DNA of 47,775 bases. Source: Candidatus Saccharimonadota bacterium. Lineage in GTDB: Bacteria; Patescibacteriota; Saccharimonadia; Saccharimonadales; UBA4665. This document shows positions 28,207-37,230 of this stretch, one piece after another (the first letter of the stretch is position 1; each line of letters begins with the position of its first letter). Below the pieces are notes generated by a model, which saw only the letters and a list, made by a program, of their open reading frames with translations, ran no database searches and had not been told where the DNA came from. The position numbers were made by a program, and so were the translations under genes. The stretch lies in contig DAHWID010000003.1 of assembly GCA_027345405.1 (NCBI GenBank), forward strand, positions 1-47,775, written 5' to 3'.

Positions 28207-30694
28207 TAGTCTCAATTGCTTGTTCGAGCGGACGGTTATATGCGCTAGACTGATTATGCTCAAAAAATGCTTTAAATTCAGGAATAAAATTTATATCTGA
28301 GTAGGCTCTAGCGACTATCCTGGGCATCATATAAAAGCTTAAGTCAGAGCCAATATTTTGTTTAAGCCAGTTCCAGTTTTCCTTGAGCCACTGCCATGTA
28401 AAATCTTTGGAGTAACGATTAGCAAAGCTATCACTTAGCCAATAGGAAATATCTTGTAAACGGACATGGTCGCTCTTAATCATTGCTAGAGCCTGATTGA
28501 TGAGCTTCGGCTGTCTAAAGTTAGTGATACCGGCAACAAGCGCTAGTCTCTCTTCGCTATTAGAACTTGCATTATGCAATTTAACCATTGTGTTAAATTC
28601 TGCTGCTCCGCCATGCCTGGCGACGGTAGTATAGACCACGCTCCGAATATCTGGGTAGAGTGGTTTAACTCGCAGGTTGTTAAAGCGCTTTGCAGCTTCA
28701 TCTACGGCGTTCTGGTTTCCGCTTACACACTTTAAGCTTAAAATGATTGGGCGCAGTAGTTGGTCAAAATGGGCTTCACCTTCGTGCGTGTCCCAGCCTA
28801 AGCGTTGGTATTGTATAGCGGCTAATTGATCAATGAAGGCATTAGAATTTTCACGAAGTTGCTCATCGTCCATAACCGACCTTAGGCTAGCTAAATTGGC
28901 GGCGATAATTTCCCACACTACAACGTTATCTTCTGCTTTATAAGAACTTAACAACTTTAGTGATTCGGTTGTATTTTGCATGCCGGCTTTAGCTGCCTCA
29001 AAACTATCACTAAGAAGACCCATCCGATCAAGTGGCATCAACTTACCGGATCTGATGGTCTCAGCTAGTTCATTTAGGTTTTCTTCGGCATAGATAACTC
29101 GAGCAAATGCGTTTCGGTCATGATTGATTATTGGCAGCCGAAATTGGTTGGGGAGATTAAGTTCTTGAGCTTGTTTAGTTAACAGCTCCCTATCCACACC
29201 GGGTTCGGAAAACAAAGGTATTGGCCAGATCGTAGCCTTTTTAGTCGCCTGAGGATTTATATAAAAACGTTGCTGAGAAATGTTTAGCTTTGTATGCTTG
29301 AAGTTTACATTTACTAGAGGAAAGCCCGACTGTTTGGTCCAGCTATCCATAAAATCTCCGACTTTCTTGCCAGATACCTCCTCCCAAGCTTGCCAAAGAT
29401 CGGCTGATTCGGTGTTAGAGTAGGCGTGACGCTTAAGGTAAAGCTTTAGTCCTTCTTGAAAATCCTCTTCTCCCAAGAAGCGCATTAACATCAATAACAC
29501 GCTCGCTCCTTTTTCGTAGCTTATATTGTCAAAAATTGTACGAATTTCATCAGGATGTCGGATGGCGACGTTGATTGAGTGGGTCGACTCTAAAGCATCT
29601 AGCCTGAGCGCGGCGCTTTGCTCGTCGGATATAAATTGCATCCACATGTTCCATTCGGGAAATAGTGCGTCTTCAGCGACGTATGACATTAAAGTGGCAA
29701 AGCTCTCATTTAGCCAGAGATCGTTCCACCATCGCATTGTTACTAAGTTGCCAAACCATTGATGAGTAAGTTCATGTGCGACTACGTTAGCCACATACTG
29801 TTTCATAATCAAACTGGTATTTTTAGGATCAACTAACATAGCCTGTTCGCGAAAAGTAATTAGTCCCCAATTTTCCATGGCACCTGAAGCAAAATCCGGT
29901 AACGCCAGTAGATCACACTTCGACAGAGGATAATCAATTCCAAAAAAGTTATTAAAGAAGTCTAGGGTCTTTACGGCTACTTCAAGCGCAAAAGCGGTAT
30001 GGCTAACATCACTAGGTTTAGCGAAAGCTCGCACCGTGACACCCGCCTGAGTGGTCTGGCTCAAACACTCAATTTTACCAATCGCGAAAGCTAATAGGTA
30101 AGTACTCATCCTCGGTGTTTCATGAAACACGGTTTTTACTAGATTAGGGCCGATAATAGTTTGACTCTCGACTTCGGTATTTGCGATCACTGTGTCATCA
30201 TTTAATGAAGTAAGAGACAGGCTGAACACTGCCTTGGCTTCGGGTTCATCAATACAGGGAAATACTTCGCGCGCATGATGGCTCTCGAATTGAGTTGCTA
30301 ATATAATTTCATCTTTATCTCCATCCTTGAAATAGCAGGGATATAGGCCATTCATTGGTCGTGTAATTCTGCCCTTGAAACTTAACTCAATCTTATACTC
30401 GCCGGGATATAACGTTTCGTCGGTGTGTAGTCTTAGTTCGTCATAGGCTTTATGATTTATGACACGATTAATTTTTAATTCTTGTTCAATGGAGCGATTT
30501 TTTTGCAAGATTTTAGCGCCGACTATCTTAAGGTCTTTTGCGTGCAGCGTGAGACGTTTTGTCGGACGTCCGGTTTTTTTGCCTTCAATTATTGCAGAGC
30601 CGCCAAAAACCATGTTGGCTTTATCCGGCACTAAATCAATAATGTATTTATTGGGAGCAAACTGTTTATATAGCCGCCTGACCTGGCGCATCAC
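28130..30694 (-). CDS. M1-family zinc aminopeptidase
   Basis: 'GAMENWGLITFREQAMLVD' (GAMEN) and zinc motif 'VVAHELTHQWFGNLVTMRWWNDLWLNESFA' (HExxH-18-E). Confidence 0.97.
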   Translation of the reverse strand: MMRQVRRLYKQFAPNKYIIDLVPDKANMVFGGSAIIEGKKTGRPTKRLTLHAKDLKIVGAKILQKNRSIEQELKINRVINHKAYDELRLHTDETLYPGEYKIELSFKGRITRPMNGLYPCYFKDGDKDEIILATQFESHHAREVFPCIDEPEAKAVFSLSLTSLNDDTVIANTEVESQTIIGPNLVKTVFHETPRMSTYLLAFAIGKIECLSQTTQAGVTVRAFAKPSDVSHTAFALEVAVKTLDFFNNFFGIDYPLSKCDLLALPDFASGAMENWGLITFREQAMLVDPKNTSLIMKQYVANVVAHELTHQWFGNLVTMRWWNDLWLNESFATLMSYVAEDALFPEWNMWMQFISDEQSAALRLDALESTHSINVAIRHPDEIRTIFDNISYEKGASVLLMLMRFLGEEDFQEGLKLYLKRHAYSNTESADLWQAWEEVSGKKVGDFMDSWTKQSGFPLVNVNFKHTKLNISQQRFYINPQATKKATIWPIPLFSEPGVDRELLTKQAQELNLPNQFRLPIINHDRNAFARVIYAEENLNELAETIRSGKLMPLDRMGLLSDSFEAAKAGMQNTTESLKLLSSYKAEDNVVVWEIIAANLASLRSVMDDEQLRENSNAFIDQLAAIQYQRLGWDTHEGEAHFDQLLRPIILSLKCVSGNQNAVDEAAKRFNNLRVKPLYPDIRSVVYTTVARHGGAAEFNTMVKLHNASSNSEERLALVAGITNFRQPKLINQALAMIKSDHVRLQDISYWLSDSFANRYSKDFTWQWLKENWNWLKQNIGSDLSFYMMPRIVARAYSDINFIPEFKAFFEHNQSSAYNRPLEQAIETITWQALWRQRDLASLQSFFSEDKAT

Positions 30695-30902
30695 TTATTT
30701 CCTATATTTAACTCGTGTATCTACAGTTTATCATGTGGTAAATATCACACACATGTTTAATTGATAGCTTAAGAAATTGACCCATAGATAGATAATAGCT
30801 GAAAGATAATCAAGTAAGTTAAGTGTTGAAGTTTTGTTAGACCCGGGTTCGCCGCAATAACTGCCATTCCAGCTTACTTTAATAACCGATCCATTGTTTT
30901 TT

Positions 30903-30931
30903 TTGACATCTAACGCCTCAAGCTATAAAGT
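30903..30931 (+). promoter_or_regulatory. Putative sigma70-type promoter upstream of nusA
   Basis: Perfect TTGACA at 30903-30908; TATAAA at 30924-30929 (15-nt spacer) or TAAAGT at 30926-30931 (17-nt spacer). Confidence 0.5.
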
Positions 30932-30942
30932 ATTAGTAGGTG

Positions 30943-30971
30943 TCCGACCGAAAAAGTAGGTCGGATTTTTT
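30943..30971 (+). terminator. Intrinsic terminator in the nusA upstream/leader region
   Basis: Perfect 7-bp stem TCCGACC / GGTCGGA (30943-30949 / 30959-30965), loop GAAAAAGTA, followed by TTTTTT. Confidence 0.8.
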
Positions 30972-31008
30972 AATGAATGAGACGTTAATAAGCTAGGTAG
31001 GAATAATT

Positions 31009-32181
31009 ATGGAGCTAGATTTCAAACAGTTAAGCATTGCGATACGCGCGATCGCAGAGGAAAAGAATTTACCGGAAGATGTTGTCGAGGAAGCTGTCGA
31101 ACAGGCCTTAGCGGCGGCTTATCGCCGCGATTATGGGGATCGTGACCAAGAGATTAGGATTAAGATGAATCTAAATACCGGCGAAGTTGATGCCTATATT
31201 ACCAAGGAGATCGTCGATGAGGTTAGTAACCCAGCATACGAGATTTCTTTAAACGAGGCTAGATCGAAGCGAAAAGACGCGGAGATCGGTGAGACCATAG
31301 AAGTCCATGACAAGGTTGAAAGTTTCGGTCGGGTCGCCGCCCAAACCGCTAAACAGGTGATTTTGCAACGACTGCGCGAGGCTGAACGAGATATTATCAT
31401 GGCTGAGTACGAGGATAAGGTCGGCACAGTCTTAAATGCAACCGTTAATCGGGTTGAGGGTAGTGTTGTCAGGATTGACTTAGGTAAGGCTCAGGGAATC
31501 ATGCCGCGTAGTGAACAGATTCAAGGCGAGCGGTATTATCCTGGACAAAGGCTTAAAGTTTATCTGAAGGATGTAGAAAAAGGCTTTAGAGGACCGCAGT
31601 TAGTCTTAAGCCGGGGGAACAAAGAGTTTATTGAGTGGCTGTTTAGATCTGAGGTGCCGGAGATGGAAAGCGGTGCAGTTGAAATTAAAGCTTTAGCGCG
31701 TGAGGCTGGCGTACGTTCCAAAATTGCTGTGTGGAGTAATGTGCAAGGAGTAGATCCTGTCGGAACATTTGTTGGCGGCCATGGCACAAGGGTTAATGCA
31801 GTCATGAGCGAAATAGGCGAGCAGGAGAAAATCGATATCATCGTATATAGCCAAAACCCAACGGAATTTATAACTAATGCACTTAGTCCGACTAAGGTTA
31901 GCAAAGTTGCTATTGATGAATCCGCTAAACGCGCTGTTGTTACCGTTCCGGAAGATCAGCAAAGCATTGCCATTGGTAAGGGTGGGCAGAATGTACGCTT
32001 AGCCAGCAAACTTACGGGCTATGAAATAGATATAGTTGCCGAGAATGTGCAACCGGAATCTCCGAAAATACCAGAACCAGTCGTTAAACCGGTTAGCCCG
32101 GGCCGCATTAAGAAAAAGACTGAACTTGAGAGCAGTTTAATTGATGCGATTGAAGAACACGGCGAAGAGACGAAAAACTGA
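31009..32181 (+). CDS. nusA: Transcription termination/antitermination factor NusA
   Basis: 'EKNLPEDVVEEAVEQALAAAYRRDYG', S1 domain 'VNRVEGSVVRIDLGKAQGIMPRSEQIQGERYYPGQRLKVYL', KH 'VGTFVGGHGTRVNAVMSEIGEQEKIDII', 'AIGKGGQNVRLASKLTGYEIDI'. Confidence 0.98.
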   Translation: MELDFKQLSIAIRAIAEEKNLPEDVVEEAVEQALAAAYRRDYGDRDQEIRIKMNLNTGEVDAYITKEIVDEVSNPAYEISLNEARSKRKDAEIGETIEVHDKVESFGRVAAQTAKQVILQRLREAERDIIMAEYEDKVGTVLNATVNRVEGSVVRIDLGKAQGIMPRSEQIQGERYYPGQRLKVYLKDVEKGFRGPQLVLSRGNKEFIEWLFRSEVPEMESGAVEIKALAREAGVRSKIAVWSNVQGVDPVGTFVGGHGTRVNAVMSEIGEQEKIDIIVYSQNPTEFITNALSPTKVSKVAIDESAKRAVVTVPEDQQSIAIGKGGQNVRLASKLTGYEIDIVAENVQPESPKIPEPVVKPVSPGRIKKKTELESSLIDAIEEHGEETKN

Positions 32182-32182
32182 T

Positions 32183-32209
32183 TTAGCACTCTTGACTTAA
32201 GAGTGCTAA
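32183..32209 (+). promoter_or_regulatory. CIRCE operator (HrcA-binding inverted repeat)
   Basis: Exact match to TTAGCACTC-N9-GAGTGCTAA: TTAGCACTC ttgacttaa GAGTGCTAA. Confidence 0.95.
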
Positions 32210-32221
32210 ACTTAGTATTAT
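32192..32221 (+). promoter_or_regulatory. clpC promoter embedded in CIRCE
   Basis: TTGACT (32192-32197) lies in the CIRCE spacer; TATTAT (32216-32221) with an 18-nt spacer. Confidence 0.7.
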
Positions 32222-32381
32222 AGAGCATATACTTCCTAAGTTAGATATAATAAACGCGGGGAAGAATTTAATTAAAATGTTACTCGGTACCGTCCTTTGG
32301 TTCGCTTCAGTACAGACTACTGCCTTTACAAGAGATAAATATTACAGCCGAGTATCAAAGAAAGGTGCTATATAAAGTTCT

Positions 32382-34859
32382 ATGATGCCAGAGATGCCGG
32401 ATTTTCAAGATTTTCGTAAGCATTTAACAAATAATGCGCTACTATCGCTTAAGCATGCTGATGCTATAGCTAGAAGTTTTGGTAGTGCCTATGTTGGAAC
32501 AGAACATCTGTTGTTAGGACTATTGGCACAGGAAAGCAGCATGGGTGCCAAGTTGTTGGAAAACTTTGGCGTCACACTGGATCGAGCCCGTCTAGTATTA
32601 AACTTGACGCCCAAATCATTCGTTATAAATATGGGAGCCAAGGGTCTAAGTGAATCGGCTAAGCATACGCTTAAGAGTGCTTATGACATAGCACAGGATT
32701 ACTCGCAAGAGTTCTGCGGAACGGAGCACATACTCTATAGCATTTTAAATCAGAAGAAAGCACGGGCAACTAAACTGTTGCGTGACATGAATGTTGACAT
32801 TGATGGACTGACTCGAGAATTGGAACAATTCTTAAGTCGCCAACAATACGAAGAACAGCATATCGGTATCGGCGGACGTTCTCGGCATGCTAACACTAAA
32901 AAAACTGCACTTGACTACTTTGGCACCGATCTAACCGCTATGGCACGTGACGGAAAACTAGATCCGGTCGTCGGCCGTGAAGTTCAGATAAACCGCGTTA
33001 TTACGATTTTAAATAGACGCTTAAAAAATAATCCGGTTTTAATTGGTGAACCGGGTGTAGGCAAGACCGCTATTGTAGAAGGTTTGGCACAACGCATAGT
33101 TAGCGAAGAAGTTCCGGATAGTTTACTAGGCAAGCGTATTATAATGATCGATTTAGCGGCCATGATAGCTGGGACTAAGTACCGGGGTGAATTTGAAGAC
33201 CGTCTCAAGAAGGTTATGAGCGAATTAGAGCGTGACAAGAAAGCAGTTGCCTTTATTGATGAAATGCACCTGATTGTAGGCGCAGGAGCGGCTGAGGGAG
33301 CGATGGATGCTGGCAATATTCTAAAACCTGCATTATCTCGTGGAAAAATCCAATTTATCGGAGCTACGACTACAACCGAGTATACAAAGCATGTTGAAAA
33401 AGATGCGGCACTAGAACGGCGTTTTCAACCTATTCAGGTGCCGGAAACTACTCCAGCAGAAACTTTTGCAATTTTAAAAGGCCTGAGGAGTCACTACGAA
33501 AAATTCCATGGCGTAAAGATTTCAGACGAGGTACTACAAGACGCGGTCACATTGTCAAAGCGTTATATACAGGACCGGTACTTACCAGATAAAGCTATTG
33601 ATTTAATCGATGAGGCCTCTGCTCATGTTCGCGTAGAGCGCGTAAAAACCAGCCCAGAGATACGCAAGCTTAATAAAGAACTGCAACTAGTAAATTTGCG
33701 CAAAGACGAAGCTAGTGACAATGAAGACTACCAGCTTGCGGCGCACTTTAAGACTCGTGCGAGTCAGATCGCTGATGAATTAAGTAAATTAGAGTCGTCA
33801 ATTAAGCTAGATAAGACAATCGCGTTAACGAGCGAGGATCTGGCAGATGTAGTATCACGTATTACTGGCGTACCAGTTAAGAAGGTTATTAAATCTGAAG
33901 CCAAGTATTTGCTGGAACTCGAAAAAATTTTATCGAAGTATATTATTGGGCAGGAAGAAGCTGTAAGTGCGGTCGCAAAAGCCGTACGACGTAATCGTAG
34001 TGGCATTGGCAGCGAAAAGAGACCTATCGGATCATTTATTTTCTTAGGTCCAACAGGTGTCGGTAAAACTGAATTAGCTCGTGTGCTAGCCCGCGAGTTT
34101 TTTGGTAGCGACAATGCTCTGGTCAAAATAGATATGAGTGAGTTCGGCGAACATCATAATGTATCTCGTTTAGTAGGAGCCCCGGCCGGTTACGTCGGCT
34201 ACGATGATGGTGGTCAGCTGACTGATCGAATCCGCCGCCAGCCATACAGCGTAGTCTTGTTTGACGAAATCGAAAAAGCGCATCCAGATGTGTTTCATAT
34301 GTTGCTGCAGATATTAGAGGATGGTGTATTAACTGACGCTAAGGGCAGGAAGATCGACTTTACAAATACAATTGTAATTATGACGAGCAATATCGGCGCC
34401 GAAAAGTTACAGAAAGAGGCTAATCTTGGTTTTCATATGGATAGCAGCAGTGCCGCCAAACAACTTGATGAGCTGCATAACGAAAATGAAACCAAGGTAT
34501 TAGACGAACTGAAAAAGCTTTTAAGGCCCGAACTGCTCAACCGGATTGACAAGATTATAGTGTTCCGGGCTCTGACCAAAAAAGATATAAAGCATATTAT
34601 TGACCTGCAAATTGAAGAACTCAGAACACGCTTGCGCAAGAAAGGTATAGGATTAGTGCTGACGCCTAAAGCCAAAGAATATCTACTAGATCACGGATAT
34701 GACATTAAAAACGGTGTACGTCCGCTGAGGCGATTAATCCAAGACACAATTGAAGATAAGATGGCTCTAGAAGTACTCGATGAGCATTACTCCAAAGGCG
34801 ACATAATTCAAGTGGCAACCAAAAACGGCGAATTAGCCTATGCCACGCATAATGAATGA
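32382..34859 (+). CDS. clpC: ATP-dependent Clp protease ATP-binding subunit ClpC-type
   Basis: Clp_N repeats '[19 protein letters not shown]'/'[13 protein letters not shown]', '[24 protein letters not shown]', UVR-like middle region, '[19 protein letters not shown]'. Confidence 0.97.
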   Translation: MMPEMPDFQDFRKHLTNNALLSLKHADAIARSFGSAYVGTEHLLLGLLAQESSMGAKLLENFGVTLDRARLVLNLTPKSFVINMGAKGLSESAKHTLKSAYDIAQDYSQEFCGTEHILYSILNQKKARATKLLRDMNVDIDGLTRELEQFLSRQQYEEQHIGIGGRSRHANTKKTALDYFGTDLTAMARDGKLDPVVGREVQINRVITILNRRLKNNPVLIGEPGVGKTAIVEGLAQRIVSEEVPDSLLGKRIIMIDLAAMIAGTKYRGEFEDRLKKVMSELERDKKAVAFIDEMHLIVGAGAAEGAMDAGNILKPALSRGKIQFIGATTTTEYTKHVEKDAALERRFQPIQVPETTPAETFAILKGLRSHYEKFHGVKISDEVLQDAVTLSKRYIQDRYLPDKAIDLIDEASAHVRVERVKTSPEIRKLNKELQLVNLRKDEASDNEDYQLAAHFKTRASQIADELSKLESSIKLDKTIALTSEDLADVVSRITGVPVKKVIKSEAKYLLELEKILSKYIIGQEEAVSAVAKAVRRNRSGIGSEKRPIGSFIFLGPTGVGKTELARVLAREFFGSDNALVKIDMSEFGEHHNVSRLVGAPAGYVGYDDGGQLTDRIRRQPYSVVLFDEIEKAHPDVFHMLLQILEDGVLTDAKGRKIDFTNTIVIMTSNIGAEKLQKEANLGFHMDSSSAAKQLDELHNENETKVLDELKKLLRPELLNRIDKIIVFRALTKKDIKHIIDLQIEELRTRLRKKGIGLVLTPKAKEYLLDHGYDIKNGVRPLRRLIQDTIEDKMALEVLDEHYSKGDIIQVATKNGELAYATHNE

Positions 34860-35853
34860 GCCAATAAGGAAGAGTAGTTTAGCTAAAGTCAAACTCTGGC
34901 ATTATGGTTTGGCTGTGAGCATGGTACTAGTGTTAGTATTTGCGATATGGTCAGTTTTCAACGCTACCGCTTTACGTGATTGGATAATTCTTGAAATTTA
35001 TACCCCGCCTAAGATAATCTCGCAGCTGGCTGAAACAGATACAATGACAAGTTATGCAAAAGAGTTGTTTTATGTAAACGAACCTCGCTTGCTAAGCAAA
35101 GTGGCTTTTTCTAAATACTGCCCACTAGATAGCGGCGAATCCTATGTGATTGGATGTTATCATAGTGGCGATAGTGGGATTTATTTGTTGGCAGTCAAGC
35201 AGTCGCAATTAAATGGCATCATACCAGTAACTGCGGCTTATGAAATGCTACACGCCGGTTATGCTCGGCTCAGTACACCGAGTAGGAATAAGATTGATCA
35301 TCTAATGCAACAATTTTATAGCACTCATAATCTTGGATCGCAGATCGAAGAACAGATGGCTTCATATGCTAAAAGCGAACCGGGTGATCGTTACGATGAG
35401 ATGTATTCAGTGCTTGCGACCGAAGTCGCTGTTTTGCCCGCAGTTTTGAACTCGCAGTATCGAATTTATTTTACCAATCGACAGAAGATTGTATCAATGT
35501 ATGAGGGTTACCAGGCAGCCTTTAATACACGTTTGCAGGCCCTTGAGTCAGATAACGCACAACTGACGGTTTTAAAGTCTGAAATTGATGCGAATGAAAG
35601 CTCCATGCATCAAATGCTTATAAGCATCAATTCACTTAAACAATCACTTAGCTCAGACCAATCAGATGGAGATATTAGCGCATATAATGCTGGAGTGCCG
35701 ACATACAATTCTTTGCTTAACAGCTATCAAAATTTAGTATCAACTATTAAAAACGAGATTAACTCATACAACCAAATTGTCAGTTCGAGAAATTCTCTGG
35801 CACTTGAAGAGCAACAACTGGTCTCGGCGATCAGCACTAAACCAATGCCGTAG
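34840..35853 (+). CDS. Hypothetical membrane-anchored exported protein with degenerate zincin-like motif and coiled coil
   Basis: N-terminal TM 'YGLAVSMVLVLVFAIWSVFN', 'VTAAYEMLHAGYARL', C-terminal coiled coil. 20-bp overlap with clpC (or ATG at 34852). Confidence 0.8.
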   Translation: MPRIMNEPIRKSSLAKVKLWHYGLAVSMVLVLVFAIWSVFNATALRDWIILEIYTPPKIISQLAETDTMTSYAKELFYVNEPRLLSKVAFSKYCPLDSGESYVIGCYHSGDSGIYLLAVKQSQLNGIIPVTAAYEMLHAGYARLSTPSRNKIDHLMQQFYSTHNLGSQIEEQMASYAKSEPGDRYDEMYSVLATEVAVLPAVLNSQYRIYFTNRQKIVSMYEGYQAAFNTRLQALESDNAQLTVLKSEIDANESSMHQMLISINSLKQSLSSDQSDGDISAYNAGVPTYNSLLNSYQNLVSTIKNEINSYNQIVSSRNSLALEEQQLVSAISTKPMP

Positions 35854-35867
35854 TCAATAATGTGAAA

Positions 35868-35876
35868 TGCTACAAT
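35868..35876 (+). promoter_or_regulatory. Putative extended -10 element of radA
   Basis: TGCTACAAT; ATG 12 nt downstream at 35889. Confidence 0.45.
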
Positions 35877-35888
35877 TTAGCTATAAAT

Positions 35889-37223
35889 ATGCCGAAGACT
35901 ATTAAACCAGCGTTATATGTATGCTCAGCTTGTGGAGCAGCTCTTGAAAGTTGGTCTGGTCGCTGTCCCCGCTGTGGTGAATGGAATACGCTCGAACTAG
36001 TAAATCGACAGAGTTCACACTTAAGCAGTGTTAAGTTAAAACTTAATAGCCTAAACGCCAGTTTCGAAAAAGATGATAATCGCTTTTGCTGTGGCATCCC
36101 GGCTGTCGATAAGCTGCTTGGGGGTGGTATTGTCGCTGGCAGCGTCACTTTGCTGAGTGGAGACCCTGGAATCGGTAAAAGTACGCTCCTCTTACAAATA
36201 GCCGGTGAATCATCTAAAACGAAAACCGTTCTATATGTAAGCGGCGAAGAATCAGTTCACCAAATTGCATTGCGGGCAAAACGCTTAGGGTTAAGTAGTA
36301 ATCGGCTTAGCATCACTTCGACTAGCTCTACAAATCAGATAGCGTCTGAAATTCTCAGCGGTAGACACGAAATCGTTATTGTTGATTCAATTCAAACTAT
36401 TACGTTAGACGAGGTAGGCTCATCGGCTGGTAGCATAGCTCAGGTAACTAACTCCAGCTCTTTGCTTACTCAGGCTGCAAAACAAAGCAATTGCGCTGTT
36501 ATTATTGTTGGTCACGTTACAAAAGATGGCAATGTTGCGGGACCGAAATTACTTGAACACATTGTTGATGTTGTTATGTCGCTAGAGGGAGATTTAAGCG
36601 GCGGACTCAAATTATTAAGAGTTAGCAAAAATCGTTTCGGCCCGACTAATGAAACGGCAATCTTTGAGATGTTTGCTACGGGACTGCATAGTGTATCTAA
36701 TCCCTCGGCTATGTTATTGGCTGAACGTAAGGTAACGGATGGGTCGGTAGTGCTTGCTGCTATGGAAGGTAGCAGGCCCTTACTGGTCGAGGTACAGGCA
36801 CTGGTAAATCCGACTTCTTACGGCTTCCCCAAACGGGCGGCAAGCGGCTTTGATCTATCTCGTTTAAATCTATTACTCGCGATGATTGAACGTCGTACAT
36901 CATTAAAGCTTAGCGATAAGGACGTTTTTCTTAATCTCGTAGGTGGGTTAAAAATTAACGAGCCGGCGGCTGATTTAGCAGTAGTTATGGCTGTCGCATC
37001 AGCAGCAAGAGCCAAAAAGCTCAATCATAATGCAGTGGTATTTGGTGAAGTCGGACTATCTGGTGAGATCCGCTCTGTCCCCTTTATATCGAAGCGCCTT
37101 GCCGAGGCTAAACAACTCGGCTTTAATTTTGCGATTGGACCAAAACCCTTAAAGGATAAGCCATCTGACTTTCTTATTCCTTCTACAGACGTTAAAAGCG
37201 CCTTAAATAAATTCTTGAGTTAG
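35889..37223 (+). CDS. radA: DNA repair protein RadA
   Basis: Zinc finger 'YVCSACGAALESWSGRCPRCGEWNTL', Walker A 'LLSGDPGIGKSTLLLQIA', 'KNRFGPTNETAIFEM' (KNRFG), Lon-like C-terminus. ATG 35889 preferred over the listed 35862. Confidence 0.97.
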   Translation: MPKTIKPALYVCSACGAALESWSGRCPRCGEWNTLELVNRQSSHLSSVKLKLNSLNASFEKDDNRFCCGIPAVDKLLGGGIVAGSVTLLSGDPGIGKSTLLLQIAGESSKTKTVLYVSGEESVHQIALRAKRLGLSSNRLSITSTSSTNQIASEILSGRHEIVIVDSIQTITLDEVGSSAGSIAQVTNSSSLLTQAAKQSNCAVIIVGHVTKDGNVAGPKLLEHIVDVVMSLEGDLSGGLKLLRVSKNRFGPTNETAIFEMFATGLHSVSNPSAMLLAERKVTDGSVVLAAMEGSRPLLVEVQALVNPTSYGFPKRAASGFDLSRLNLLLAMIERRTSLKLSDKDVFLNLVGGLKINEPAADLAVVMAVASAARAKKLNHNAVVFGEVGLSGEIRSVPFISKRLAEAKQLGFNFAIGPKPLKDKPSDFLIPSTDVKSALNKFLS

Positions 37224-37230
37224 ATTTCGG

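Noticed and set aside
30720-30940. Possible tmRNA, SRP RNA, RNase P RNA or 6S RNA in the pepN-nusA spacer
   Set aside because: No recognisable conserved motifs (tRNA-like ends, SRP tetraloop domain, RNase P P4 signature); only the promoter/terminator pair is supported.
31560-31962. Antisense ORFs (114 and 89 aa) in nusA
   Set aside because: Shadow ORFs of a clearly conserved gene.
33764-34126. 120-aa antisense ORF in clpC
   Set aside because: Shadow ORF; S/T/P-rich translation typical of reverse complement of conserved coding sequence.
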